Below, piece by piece: positions 13,501 through 24,925 of a DNA stretch of 64,000 nucleotides (positions within the stretch are counted from its first letter, which is position 1; every line of letters starts with the position of its first letter). Origin of the DNA: Daldinia sp. FL1419 (lineage: Eukaryota; Ascomycota; Sordariomycetes; Xylariales; Hypoxylaceae). The notes below the pieces were generated by a model that was given only the letters and a program-made list of their open reading frames with translations, searched no databases and was not told the DNA's origin. The position numbers and the translations under genes were made by a program. The stretch lies in NCBI GenBank assembly GCA_025201765.1, contig MU623388.1:1-64000 (forward strand). Direction: 5' to 3'.

Positions 13501-16500
13501 AGTGCTACTCCAGAGACGTTGGAGTGTGATACCGGAATAGGAAAGTCGATATTTTCTGGAAATCTGCTTATTCCGATCTGGTTCGGCCCGAGGGCGGCGT
13601 TCCATGTGACGATGCGGCGACAGCTCTAGTCTAGTAGTCTAACGTAATGCGTAAGCACTGCTGAAGTCTACTCTATCGACTCCAACGCCCCGGAGGTTTA
13701 GATATACTTGACTACCTATGCATCTTTCGGTTTATACCCTGGGGAGGGGGAATCATTCCAAGTTTTTGACGTCTGCTATGTATTGCCCGGGAGGTAGGTC
13801 TGATGGTTAATGGAATAAATATTTTGTTGTATGTTAGGTATGTATCAATATAATCGCTGACTGCAGGATGTCCCGTGCTGAAAGGGGGCTGACAATCTGC
13901 AAGCCGTGATAAAATTTTCGTGGCGTTTGGATTTGCCAATAGATACGCACGAGGTATTCTCATCACATCCTATCCAAATGCTTCAGGGCATCGTAGTTTT
14001 CTGAGGCATTTCCGAGGCTACTGTGACAACCAATCTATGAAGGCCATAATACGCGTGGCGTTAGTTTTTCAATTTCGTTCTCGTTACTATTACCCCCCGT
14101 AATTTATTATAACCGTTTGCCCTAATGACCAAGACGCCGGAATCCGACCCATCTTAAGTCGACAAGAATCAGATTATAGTACCTAGACTCGGGGAGTAGC
14201 GGAGAGTGGACAGCGGAATGAGTCTAAATGCTAACGCGATGCTATACTGCGGGTTGATATTCCTCTAACCGTAGTTACTTGTTAGTCGTAATCATTATAA
14301 TATGCTGTGCCTCTAGACCCTTGCTTCGTGTCGACAAGTTCTTTTCTAGGCAATAGTCTATGGGTCGAGGGCTCGCCTTAACTAGTGTAGTGAAATAACC
14401 TAGGTAGTTTTGTTGCGCCTGTTCCGTATTGATTCGTGGTTCTGGCCCTATCTAGATAGAAAACGCCTATTAGTTTATTGCTCCATATCATAATACTCTT
14501 TACTATATGGGCTCAACTTGAGAGGCGTTATGGTGACGCGTCCTTTCTATTGGTCTGAAGCAAATGTTGTTGGAAACCTGAATAATTCCACAAAACCATA
14601 CAATGCCCCATGCATTGGGGTGCTGATCACTGAGAAGCGGGACGGTGGAACGGCGGGGAATAAAATAGCAAGGCAAAATCTGAGACTTACAGACAAACGA
14701 GCCAGTCAAAGTGCGCCGCTGATGTTATCAACTGTGAGAGGCTGTCCCATTCAACGTTTCCAAGCGGCTCCGAGAACCAATACACTGGAACTCTGTTCTG
14801 ACTGGCTGTAAGGAGCTGTACGGATTGGTCAATTACAACTCTTTGGCGCCTCTTTTCCGGCCTTTGCCCCCTTTATTTTTCTACATGAGAATCCGCATGG
14901 TGACCACATCTACATTGTATTCCAACGTTTGGATACGAATGGGCTACGCAACCTAAAATTTCAGCTGACATGGTTGTACAATGCTGACAAGTATGAAGTA
15001 CAATGCATAGTTGGTACTCGCTATAGTTCGTTCCATGTATTCTGCGGGGCGTACAGGATTTTTTAATTTTTTTCCCTCTTTGCTCTTTAAGAGTTTTCTC
15101 TCCCCCCCTTCCGATTGGGAACGCTCGATGCAGATGAGTTGTATCGTCTCCGAAGCGATTACCTATTAAGGCAAGCTTCCCGGCATTGGGAAATTTGGGA
15201 AAGCCCCTGACGGATTGTCGGGTTATTTTCGCATGATATCCATATGATGGAGTAATATGAGCAACAGATCCGATGATGCCACGAGGTCCGTGGGCTCGAC
15301 AGGGCTGAGACATTTCCCAGAGATTTCAACATCCCAGAAGACGTCGAGAACGCTTCGCTTAATAGGAACTAGGCAATCTTAAGGCATGTTGCCGTGGAAT
15401 TGCTGTATGCACGCCTGCATATTACATTATATATGTGCATATTCTCTCTTTGTTTTTTAAACTCTTGGCAAAACGTGAGAACGAGACACTATGTCGGGAT
15501 CTGTGCATCCATGTACGTGGTTGTTTATAACTGTTTATCTTATTTCTCGTATGTTAGTGGCAATAGGTCTCGAACCTAAAGGCTAGAACATAGCAATAGG
15601 ACACGGATGCACGAACAGAAAAAATGGCTAGAATCTTGAGGCGTCTTTGAGCTAGGTATGATTTGCACGACGAACTGCGTGGTGGCTCTGCTTTTGAGAT
15701 AAGATAAGGTTTCTCAGCTGATCACATCTTTTCATTCTAAACAAGCGAGAATAGAAGGGTTTGCGAGAGAAGTTACCCTACATACCCTCCCATTCGACGG
15801 CACACGGCTTCCGTTTTGCGTGAAAAGCAATTGACTTGTACCTATTCTATGTAATACCTAATGCAGGGACAGTCTGACCGTCACACTGCATTTTAGCCTA
15901 TCTTTCGGCGAAGCTTCGTACCTGCAGGACTAGCCTCAAGATGGAGCAGCACTTCAAAAGCAACTTATGGAAGTCTGCCCGGATAATAGAATAGGTACAT
16001 CTCGGAAGTATTTTTTACGCAGTGCACTAGGTCAGGCATGGAAACATCGTACCGGGTCGGGCACTCTATGCTGATGCCATTCAGGTGCCAAGTGATGAAG
16101 ATAGAATTTGTTGAGGTTCTTGGCCCTTTTCTCAGACGTCGCCAAGGTCGCCGTCGTCGATTTGCAAATTACTTGCAACTGGAAGTGTCGCCCTATACTC
16201 TATACGTACTCGGCCTGCGACTATGTCTCACCGGCACGCGAGATATTTTAGCTTGTATCTTCTAGACAAGGTTGGTGCAGGTCTTGGTATTATACGAGTA
16301 TAATTGTACTAATACCTATTGTATAATTGTCGGGCAGTTGCCAATCCCAAATAGGTCGACTGGGAACATAAAAAAAAAAAACCTAATAATAACAACTTGC
16401 AGTAACAGCCTGATGGATTTAACCTTACAGATTCGGCCCGCTCTTGAACCTGTCATTTTATTTAGTTTAGGTGGTATGCGGTGCACTGCACACGCAGCAT

Positions 16501-16753
16501 GTACGTAGTATGCAGAAGAAAGAATAATAACATGATGGAGGAATCCTTCAAATAGGTAAGTAAGATGCTCACGGGTATACCTAATGTATGACTTGCAGAT
16601 GGAGAATCCTTTTCTCAACTCGATACCGACAGCGGGTTGTGCCAGAGTAGATGTAGCTTCGGGACTGTTTTAGCGGCATCTAGAGTATTGCATTTCGTAC
16701 CTGCTTCGAACAAAAGTACATGTATACTTTCATTAGTTATGGGTCTTGCTGTA

Positions 16754-16805
16754 GGTACATACCTACTTAGATACATAGGTACCTCATCCTAAGGTAGCCG
16801 TAGGT
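16754..16805. repeat. CCTA/TAGG-rich tract
   Basis: A cluster of alternating TAGGTAC, ACCTAC and ATAGGTACCT words on both strands, of the type dispersed through the window. Together they give inverted-repeat potential. Confidence 0.6.
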
Positions 16806-18375
16806 AGTGCGCTACCGGAATAACTGTAATTTTCTGCAGGTGCTATCAGCTTTTTGTTTTGGAGTTGCCCAATTGTCCAAGTGCGCCGATGCTTTACCGT
16901 ACCATTGGTAAGCAGGTCAGGGGGCAGGTGCTCCATACCTACCTACCAGGTACCTGAGCACTTTCTACCACTCATAACCAGAGATTTCGATTTATCTGCG
17001 TGCCGCGAATTTGTGACAGTGGGTGACCAGTGGATCTCCAGCGAGGACACCAGTAGAAATCCTTCAATGGCTTACCACTATATATCATACTACCGAATAC
17101 ATGCGAGGATTTACAATTACTGGACCTCTGTACGCGCAGGATTCAACGAATCTGCGATAAAACCCCACTAGGCACACAATTGATCCCTTGTTCCTTTAAA
17201 GGCTTTGAGCCACTAGAGACCAGTCAACAGAGCTCGCTGGAATTGTTCGAAATCAAATTTCTCCATGAAGCTATCCAAGAGGGCGCCAATTTTATTAGTG
17301 CTGGTTCTCATGGGAAAAAAAGACCGAACTTACCTAATTAACCTACAGTAGTCGAAACGGGAACGGCTTAACCGAGTATACTATGGCCTATCGTCTCTCT
17401 AAACAGCCAAGCGTAGAGCTCTTCTAGGCTGCCAAGGTAACAAGGGTCAACTGTCTGGAATTCTAGTGGACCGAACTTCCTTTGACATTCCCTTGCCAAA
17501 ACCTCGACGATGGTGGCAGATGGTCAACTTCCTAGCTTCCCCATGTGGTCCACCGGCCTCCGCCCGGGAGGATACCCCCCAAGAAGGTCTTCCCACCATT
17601 CAGCAGTCCAGTTGTCTAGGTTGTACAATACAGAGGCGAGATACGTCAGGGCGGCCCAAAAAAGAATGCCTGTCGTATCTGTGTATCTAGCATGCAGTAA
17701 CATGCAGTTGGGTACCTTCATACGTACAATACCACAATAGGCGATAGATCCGCTCCAGAAGAGTTGCAACCATCGACTATCCGCTACCCCAAGCCCCCCG
17801 GTAACACGCCGTCAATTGGCTCCTAGAGTCGAGGCCGCCCCATCTATTCGTTAGGTTACATGAACTGCGGCGTACTCAGGGTACTCAGTCTTCAGTACTC
17901 AGCGCCATCACCTAAATATGTCCTGCCCTCCTGCCATCTCTGTCTATTCATGTGCTTCTGATCCTTTTTGCCTTTTGGTGTGTGTCTCTCTCTTCGTTCA
18001 TGCTCCCGCCTTTACTTGTGATTCATGTGTATGGGAATGCCCTCATCTGCATGAGATACGGGGCCATGAACGCCACCTAAGCCATCAATTCCACTTACAC
18101 ATCCTTGGCCCGTGCCTGGTTGTTGGTCTACAGTGATTAGAGACTGCCTTACCCATATGCCTCCAGACGCATATGATTCCAGTTAACAAGACCCGTGGGA
18201 CCCCGAGATCTACCGAGTAGGAACAAATCGATTAATAGGAATACCTTTTCGATATACATTTCTCGTTTTACGCGATATTCGAGCCGATTTACATCGACAC
18301 CTCCAGCATTTTAGATTCGAAATAGTAGCATATACATTTTATTAGAATCGGGATCGATATAGAGAGCATCTCAAA

Positions 18376-20166
18376 ATGGCGAACAATACGATAGAAGCAT
18401 TACGTGGCGGGTGCCCGGCGCCCTTTTTCAACGAGCTAATGTTCCCTGTGGATGGAGGACGTAAGTCTCAAACCAGCTTCATCCCCGGAACGTTTCTAAT
18501 TGCTTGATAGATGTGGAAGGTCGATTATGCGCGCCGTTTGCGACCTTGAATTGTTGTGTACCCTGCCCTATGACGGACTGGGCTTATCCGGATAACTTCA
18601 CAACAGCGACGACAGCAGCAAACTGGGTGAATGTCGTGGGCATGATTTGCTGCGCCTTTCTCTTAATTTCCTGGATTGTGCTTCCCGTCGATAAGACACA
18701 TCGCCATTATCTGAGTATCAGCCTTACCTGCGCCACTGTTCTCATGAATGTGAGTCTACCTTTGCTCGAAGGTGTACAACTCCAAGTACGTAAGTACAGT
18801 CAGCTAATCATCTACAGCTGGGCTTCATCATTCCCTTGGCGGCCAAACCAGAGCAATGTTTTAATGAGATAACACCGCACGGGATGGATACAAGCTCCGT
18901 ATGCGCCGCCTCGGGTTCTTTCTTACTAGCTGGGGGCTGGGCTGGTATTATGTGGGTTTTCCTTCGAGCGCTTTCCCTGCATCTACAGATCTGCTGGCAA
19001 CTGGTTGTGGGACGAAACTACATGTGGTTTTCTCAAGTACTCGGATGGGGAATACCCATCGTTGGTCTCATCATCCTCCTTGTCTTCAGTGGAGTTTCGT
19101 TCCGCTTTGGTGCTACATGCCACATCAATCACGAAAACAGTTTGGCCGATTTCTGGATTCCCCTGTTGGTCTTTGCAGGTCTCACCGTCATTATCCAATT
19201 CGCTACGTTCGGATACTGTATTAAGGTTTACCTCGCATCCTTGACCGATAACAGTGCCACAACCGAAGGCTCTGGCATGCCCTCTTACTCGAACAGTATC
19301 CGCACTATGACCCCTCGCCAGGCCTACCGAAGGATACGCCGTGTTATCCAACTCCAATGGCGTGGTATTGTCATCGTGCTCATTATTATTGCCGATGTCA
19401 TCTTCTTTGCGGTTATCTTCGTTTTCATAGATAATACCGTGGAATCGATCAGGACTCACCCAGACAAGGCGTTAACTTGGGCGGTTTGTCTAGTCAGAGC
19501 CCATGGCGACAAGAATCAGTGCCTACATTTAGCAAACGAACTAGTGGTCAGCCTCCCGACTGTCACGGCGGTCTTGATACTTCTAGCGGTAAGTGATTGT
19601 GATGAAGAATTAGCAATGTTGGAAGAGGCTAATATTAGTTTTAGATGAACGGTCTTTGGCTACTCTTATTACTCGGCCGCTGGTCGATGGTCACCGGCTG
19701 GGTCGACTTGTTCAGATCATACACTGGTGCCCATACCAAGAAAGAATTCGTGTCTGTTGATGCTCGAATGGATATTAAGCAGGACCCCCGGTCTTATGAA
19801 ATGTTGTCTCGCGATTCCGGGAAGACAGACACCATGCTGACGCCAATTAGCCCATCAAAGTCGCCGACCTCACGAGGTGGGCGCCAGACGCCGGATTATT
19901 TCGGACAAACGGCACGATACCAACCACACCAACGATCGTTTTCGTCGCCAAGGCCACCGCAACAGTTGCAGTGGGATACGACACAAGAATATCAAGAATC
20001 GTACCCATTACCGTCGATGCCTTCCCAGCCACACGATTATGAGAATATGAACCCGCTGGGAATGAACAGGATTCAAAGAGACGAGGAGGCGAGATACGCC
20101 GGTCCGAGGTCTCAATATACCCAACCCGGAGCTCCCGATTACAATCGCGACCATGTATTTATTTAA
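18376..20166 (+). CDS. Seven-transmembrane receptor-like protein, frizzled/cAMP-receptor-like
   Basis: Four exons (18376-18460, 18511-18749, 18818-19588 and 19645-20166) give about 538 residues. The N-terminal segment is cysteine-rich (GGC, RLC, LNCCVPCP). It is followed by seven hydrophobic segments, beginning NVVGMICCAFLLISWIVL and including FLLAGGWAGIMWVFLRALSLH, WGIPIVGLIILLVFSGVSF, WIPLLVFAGLTVIIQF and IVIVLIIIADVIFF, with the last ending in LLLLLGRWSMVTGW. The C-terminal tail of about 160 residues is hydrophilic and rich in Ser, Pro and Gln, as expected for a cytoplasmic regulatory tail. The topology and the Trp-containing helices resemble the frizzled/cAMP-receptor-like G-protein-coupled receptor group found in fungi. 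The ligand and coupled G protein are unknown. The subclass assignment comes from pattern memory and needs a profile search; the 7TM architecture itself is clear. Confidence 0.82.
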
Positions 20167-21563
20167 AACAACATATTTCATTCGCGCAGGCCACCTGCAT
20201 AACCACTATCATGTACAATTTTCCTTTTGATGTTACCATATCAAATCGGCTCAGTGCCTTGAACATATGGTGTTTTGGGGCTTAAAGCGCGGCGTCTTGG
20301 GATTGGACGGATCTTGTATCGATAAAACCACTCTTTACACCCTAGAGGCGAGATCGACTACAAAGGATGGGCAGGGGCATTGGAAAATCCAGGAAGACAA
20401 ATACCCTAGGAGGGAGGGAGTGCCTCGGAGAAGAAGCAGCAAGGCAGAAGGGGCATAAGTTTAAAAAAATTTAACTACCAAAAGTATTCATAATGTGGAC
20501 AGCCTGGCTCCAGAGGAGGAGGGATGGCGGTAAGCCTGCTGGGTTGGCATGTCTTCATGTCTTGCCTCTGATGCCTAGAATGAAATATCACTATGGAAGT
20601 CAACCGGGAGACGAAGCTACGCAGTGATATTAGCTTTGGTTCTTTCAAGTAATGAGCTCGTTGGCTTTGGATAAATGGCCTATATATCTAAATCAAGAAA
20701 CGAAATATTTGTCCAAATCTTACTTCGACTTGATCACTTCTTATTATTGTGAAGCATACCTGGTATTATCCAGAAAGATGGCTGAGCTGTTAGGCGAGCT
20801 CAATCAGCCAAGCCGTGGTACAGCATACTATTGCATCAATGATACGCAAGATATTTAAAATAGTCTAAAATAGCTCTTCGAGGTAGGTGCGGAATTTCAA
20901 TCTTTAAATTTATTCTATATGATCAGGAGTATAGGATCAAGAAGGATAGGGCTGCATATAGGTAGGTACTTGACAATGTATGTATATGCCAGGTACAAGT
21001 ATGTACCTAGGTCTATACGTCCACTAGGTAGGTTGTAGGCAGATATGTAGGCAGGTACCTAACCTAGATGTCAGGATCCGAGTTGTACAGATTATGTAAT
21101 GAATGAATTGTTTGAAGGACCTGAGCTGGCTACCTACCTTTGTACTAAGGTAGACTGTGGATTCAGGGGTCCATAATGGAATTGGTGGGGTACGTACCCT
21201 GTTAAACCCGCCAACGTCAGTCCGTGACGGAAGGACTGGCTCCCAGCTCTTCAATGCTTTAACTCAGCCCGATAAGATCTTCTTCCTTCTTGCAGACATT
21301 TAATTAGTCTCTGGTTTTTCTTCTACCCATTTGCCATTTTCAACAATTTTGCCCTTGGTATATCGAATCCCCCATATGTTTACAATGGGCTCATTACCAT
21401 CGTTATCTATCCTGATTGTTGTGTCTTGTTTCGGAATACTGGACACTGATTATCTTCAGCCCTCATTTTACTAAGTTGTCTCGTTAACCTACCTGTCTGA
21501 ATTATTGATTCAATCCTCGGTTCCGGCATTAACCCTCGATCTTCTTGGAGAATATATAACAAA
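20167..21563. other. Intergenic region, no gene seen
   Basis: It holds the 3' region of the 7TM gene and the upstream region of the GH5 gene. A CCTA/TAGG-rich stretch lies at about 20960-21070. Short open frames here show no domain. Confidence 0.6.
20960..21070. repeat. TAGG/CCTA-rich tract
   Basis: Repeated TAGGTAGGTAC, GTACCTAGG and AGGTAGG words are clustered over about 110 bases. Confidence 0.6.
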
Positions 21564-22859
21564 ATGTATCAGGTCGTACTATTCACGTTCATATTTCTCG
21601 GCGGCTACGTCCATTATTTGTGGAAAGCTGAGGCGGCCCTCCAAGAACCATGGGTCCCAGACGCGGGTGACCGACTTTTTAGCCAACGGCCTCTTCCTCC
21701 GTTTAAGGAATCGTCTAGTATAGAAACCTACACATTCCCATTACGGACTAAGGGCCGGGATGTCGTCGATGCTACCGGCCGTCGTTTTAAACTCGCCAGC
21801 GTCAATTGGTACGGAGCTAGCGATGAGCTCTTCATCCCCGGCGGACTCGAAGTGCAGCACCGTTCCGTTATTGCTACCACTATCCGCATGCTAGGTTTCA
21901 ACAGCGTGCGCTTACCTTACTCGGACGAACTAGTTATCCGCAATCCTCATATCCTGCCTCACCTCCTCACCGCAAACCCCGATCTTATCGGCCTGCGCGC
22001 TCTCGATATACTCCAAGCTGTCGTCGAGGCATTGACCGATGCCGGCATCGCTGTTATCCTCAACAATCATATCACAAGTGCGACGTGGTGTTGCGGTGCC
22101 GACCCGTGCGATGCTGGTTGGGCAAACGATCAATTCGGTCCCCTGTGTAAAATCTCGCAGACCGAGGAACAGTGGATACAGCATTGGGAAACGATCATGC
22201 AGCCGTTTATCAATAACCCAAGGGTCATCGGCGCGGACCTCAGGAACGAGGTCCGCGGCGTCTGGGGTACCATGTCGTGGAATCGCTGGGCGGATGCTGC
22301 TGAGAAATGCGGCAATAGGCTACTCAAGATGAACCGGGACTGGCTTATCATTGTTGGCGGCACTGAGTCGGGTAATGACTTGACAGGGGTGCGCGGGCGG
22401 CCCATCCAGCTTGACGTGGAGGACCGCGTAGTGTATTCGGCACACGTGTACGCTTGGTCGGGCTGGGGTAGTCGAGAGGGACGGTACGCGAAGCGTAGCT
22501 ACGCGTCTTTTATCCAGGCCATGCGCAAGTATTGGGGATACCTAGTCGAAGACGACATAGCGCCAGTATGGGTGGGCGAGTTCGGTGCGCCACACCACCC
22601 AGGTACCGGTGACGCCAATTACTGGCGAAATCTACTGCGATATCTCAAGCGTATCGACGCCGACTTTGGGTACTGGGCCATCAATCCGCGAAAACCCAAG
22701 GACAACGTTCAGGAAACGTACTCTCTCGTGCAGGACGACTGGGTTACGCCTATCCTCGATTACCGAATGCGTGATATGACGGAGTTGATCGCAGGGTTCG
22801 AGGGGGATAAGGACGTGACGTCGGAGGGGAATAGGCTTTCTGGCCCTGAGGGGTTATAG
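21564..22859 (+). CDS. Membrane-anchored glycoside hydrolase family 5 protein
   Basis: A single exon encodes 431 residues. Residues 3-19 form a hydrophobic segment (VVLFTFIFLGGYVHYLW) that acts either as signal peptide or as type II anchor; no clear signal-peptidase site follows, so I favour an anchor. The body has the GH5 cellulase fold signatures: SVNWYGASDE at about 79, GFNSVRLPYSDEL, an ILNNHITSATWCCG loop, the acid/base Glu in ADLRNEVRG (Glu229) and the nucleophile Glu in WVGEFGAPHH (Glu339). By family it should hydrolyse a beta-glycosidic bond in a glucan or mannan, or on a glycolipid, at the cell surface or outside. The length fits a lone catalytic domain; no carbohydrate-binding module or linker is present. 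The CCG/PCDAG cysteines could form a disulphide. Subfamily and substrate are not resolved. Confidence 0.9.
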   Translation: MYQVVLFTFIFLGGYVHYLWKAEAALQEPWVPDAGDRLFSQRPLPPFKESSSIETYTFPLRTKGRDVVDATGRRFKLASVNWYGASDELFIPGGLEVQHRSVIATTIRMLGFNSVRLPYSDELVIRNPHILPHLLTANPDLIGLRALDILQAVVEALTDAGIAVILNNHITSATWCCGADPCDAGWANDQFGPLCKISQTEEQWIQHWETIMQPFINNPRVIGADLRNEVRGVWGTMSWNRWADAAEKCGNRLLKMNRDWLIIVGGTESGNDLTGVRGRPIQLDVEDRVVYSAHVYAWSGWGSREGRYAKRSYASFIQAMRKYWGYLVEDDIAPVWVGEFGAPHHPGTGDANYWRNLLRYLKRIDADFGYWAINPRKPKDNVQETYSLVQDDWVTPILDYRMRDMTELIAGFEGDKDVTSEGNRLSGPEGL

Positions 22860-24925
22860 GAGAAGCCATCAGGAGAGACGAAAATTAAAGGTAGTTGGAA
22901 TGCTACAATTGACGAGGAAAGACCCTTGGAATACTCATTTGGAATACCAATGGGGATTGCCAATTTCGGTCTTATTGTAGCGCCATTGGTTGTACGACTG
23001 GTCCCAAGGTAGATTTGTGACTTTTCGGGGCTACGGCTCGGCTTAGATGGATGGATTGGTTATACGCGTCAAAGGCATAGCGATCGATTGCTTTCGTTGT
23101 GTTGATGTATGATGGCGGGTTTTACGAGCTAGGGACGAGATCGAGTATGCGCAATGGATAGCGGTAGATTATGGTTTATCAGATATTCAATGCAAGCTTC
23201 GCTTGAATATGCTATAAGTATCGCTTAGTTCTAGTTTGAAGCGATGAAGTATGATGGGCAATGACTTTGTTCTCGGAAATCCCTTTTCACTCGTTAATTG
23301 TTGTGGTAGAGTGTCTGGTATAAGCCGGGGCTGCTTTATAGATCTTAGCATACTCTTTCATACACTATAAATAGAGAGGGTATGGTATAAAGTGAGAGGA
23401 CCAGCAGAAGAATAGGAACTGTAATTTATTAGACAGCTTGGCTAGCGGAGGAAGGTCATCGAGAATATTTTGTGATTTACTGCTCTTACCACCCGACCCC
23501 CTAGTTCTTAGGGGTGAGTGGTTGTTGGGTGATATATGTGATACTTAACCTAGGTAGTTTAGAGGTACAACGGTATATAGTAAGTCGAATAGACGTCTAT
23601 AGTTACCCGAAGGCTATTCGAGAAACACCAGGGTCCTGCCAACCCCTATAGATTAGCTTTAGTACATAGATGGAAATCCGAAAGTGAAACTATCCAAGTT
23701 AACTCCTCAACATAGTTAGTTATAACTACTTATACATATGTTTTAAGGCTTCACATACACCGTTTCGAATTTCATTCACGTACAAACTATCTATCTATCC
23801 GCCCAATCATTTATGAATCCAGCTTTGTCTCACCTCGTGATATATCTTCGGGGCGTATCATCTCCCGTTGGTATTTTCGCCATCTTGGACCACACAAAGT
23901 TATATTGTCTTAATTGAGGCACATAATTTGTTCGGGGGCTGCTGCACGGACCGATAACGAAATGTACTTAGGTAATTAATAGGTTCGTAACTTTTCTCGA
24001 AAGGGATCACAGCTGCTTATTCTGATAAATTGCGCGGGGTGTCTAAGACGAAGGGCTTGATTCAAAAAAAATATTGTTTGATTATTTTCAGTTTGGATAA
24101 CAATAGTAATAAAACGTTTCTAATTAATGCTGGGAGTAAGCCCAAAGTGTCACCACTTTTGACAAATGTGAAGCTGGTGTAGGACAAATTGATATAAATT
24201 TGGGGGGCTAGATTATGATAATTGACCCGTCACCGAGATTCTTATTGTATATACGAAAAATACGACGTGCGACGTTAATAGGTTTTACCTATTCTATTAG
24301 TTCGGAAGTTTAATTAAAATAGGAATATATATGAGGTGCTTATGAAGTAAACACGATAATATTCCGAAAAACAGCAATCGCGTGATGAACTTAACTACCC
24401 GAACTACACTATGTAATGACAGGTACCTAAGGACGGGTTTGTTGGTTGACTACGACGGGTTCGGAGAACAACACACATGGCAAGCTCTAACACCCTCAAA
24501 CGTCGCTATAAATAGCATATAATTACCGGACTATTAGGCGGTAGGAACCATTGAACCATTGAACCATCGACCCAACCAGCCCCGTTTTAAGCTAATGCGG
24601 GCGCGGGCTCCACTCGGAACCCCGAGTTTAATTCATCTTTTTTTTCCTTTTCAAACAAGCGGAACTCCAGGATTTCCAGGATTTCCAGATCTATTTTCTT
24701 TTACAACCCGCCAACACCCGCCCATCCCGCATTCTTCTTTGATTGTCCCATTGTCCCTACCTAGGCATATTTTTTTAAAGGTACATTGATCATTTCTTTC
24801 TTTACCCCGTTTGTCCTACCTTTGACTACGCACCCTTACTTACCATGTACACGTATTAGTTGTCTTTTATATACCCGATCTTCAAAATTGATGACTTAAT
24901 TGACCGGCTTGGACAATCCCTGAGT
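22860..24925. other. Intergenic region, no gene seen
   Basis: AT-rich non-coding DNA, with the richest part near 24060-24360. No open frame with a domain was found. Three short copies of GAACCATT lie at 24545-24568. The stretch before 24926 is pyrimidine-rich, as is common for fungal 5' leaders. Confidence 0.6.

Larger units (their letters stand above)
9541..18375. other. 8.8-kb gene desert
   Basis: No coding region can be supported. The longest minus-strand frame (14873-15313, 146 codons) has no recognisable domain and mixed composition. Low-complexity spots include a GTTT run near 10562-10580, an 11-base A run at 16370 and CCTA/TAGG tracts near 10790, 16756-16795 and 16937-16955. Long stretches look like mutated non-coding DNA. 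Confidence 0.55.

Noticed and set aside
14873..15313. 146-codon minus-strand open frame in the gene desert
   Set aside because: No recognisable domain, mixed composition, no joinable exon or splice evidence.
17524..17769. Minus-strand frame with aromatic, membrane-like residues (LFWAALTYLASVLYNLDNW)
   Set aside because: Too short, with no extension in either direction; may be a decayed fragment but cannot be supported.
24860..24925. Upstream extension of the HET protein reading frame
   Set aside because: It opens with TTG just after a stop and has no ATG, so the Met at 24926 was taken as the start.
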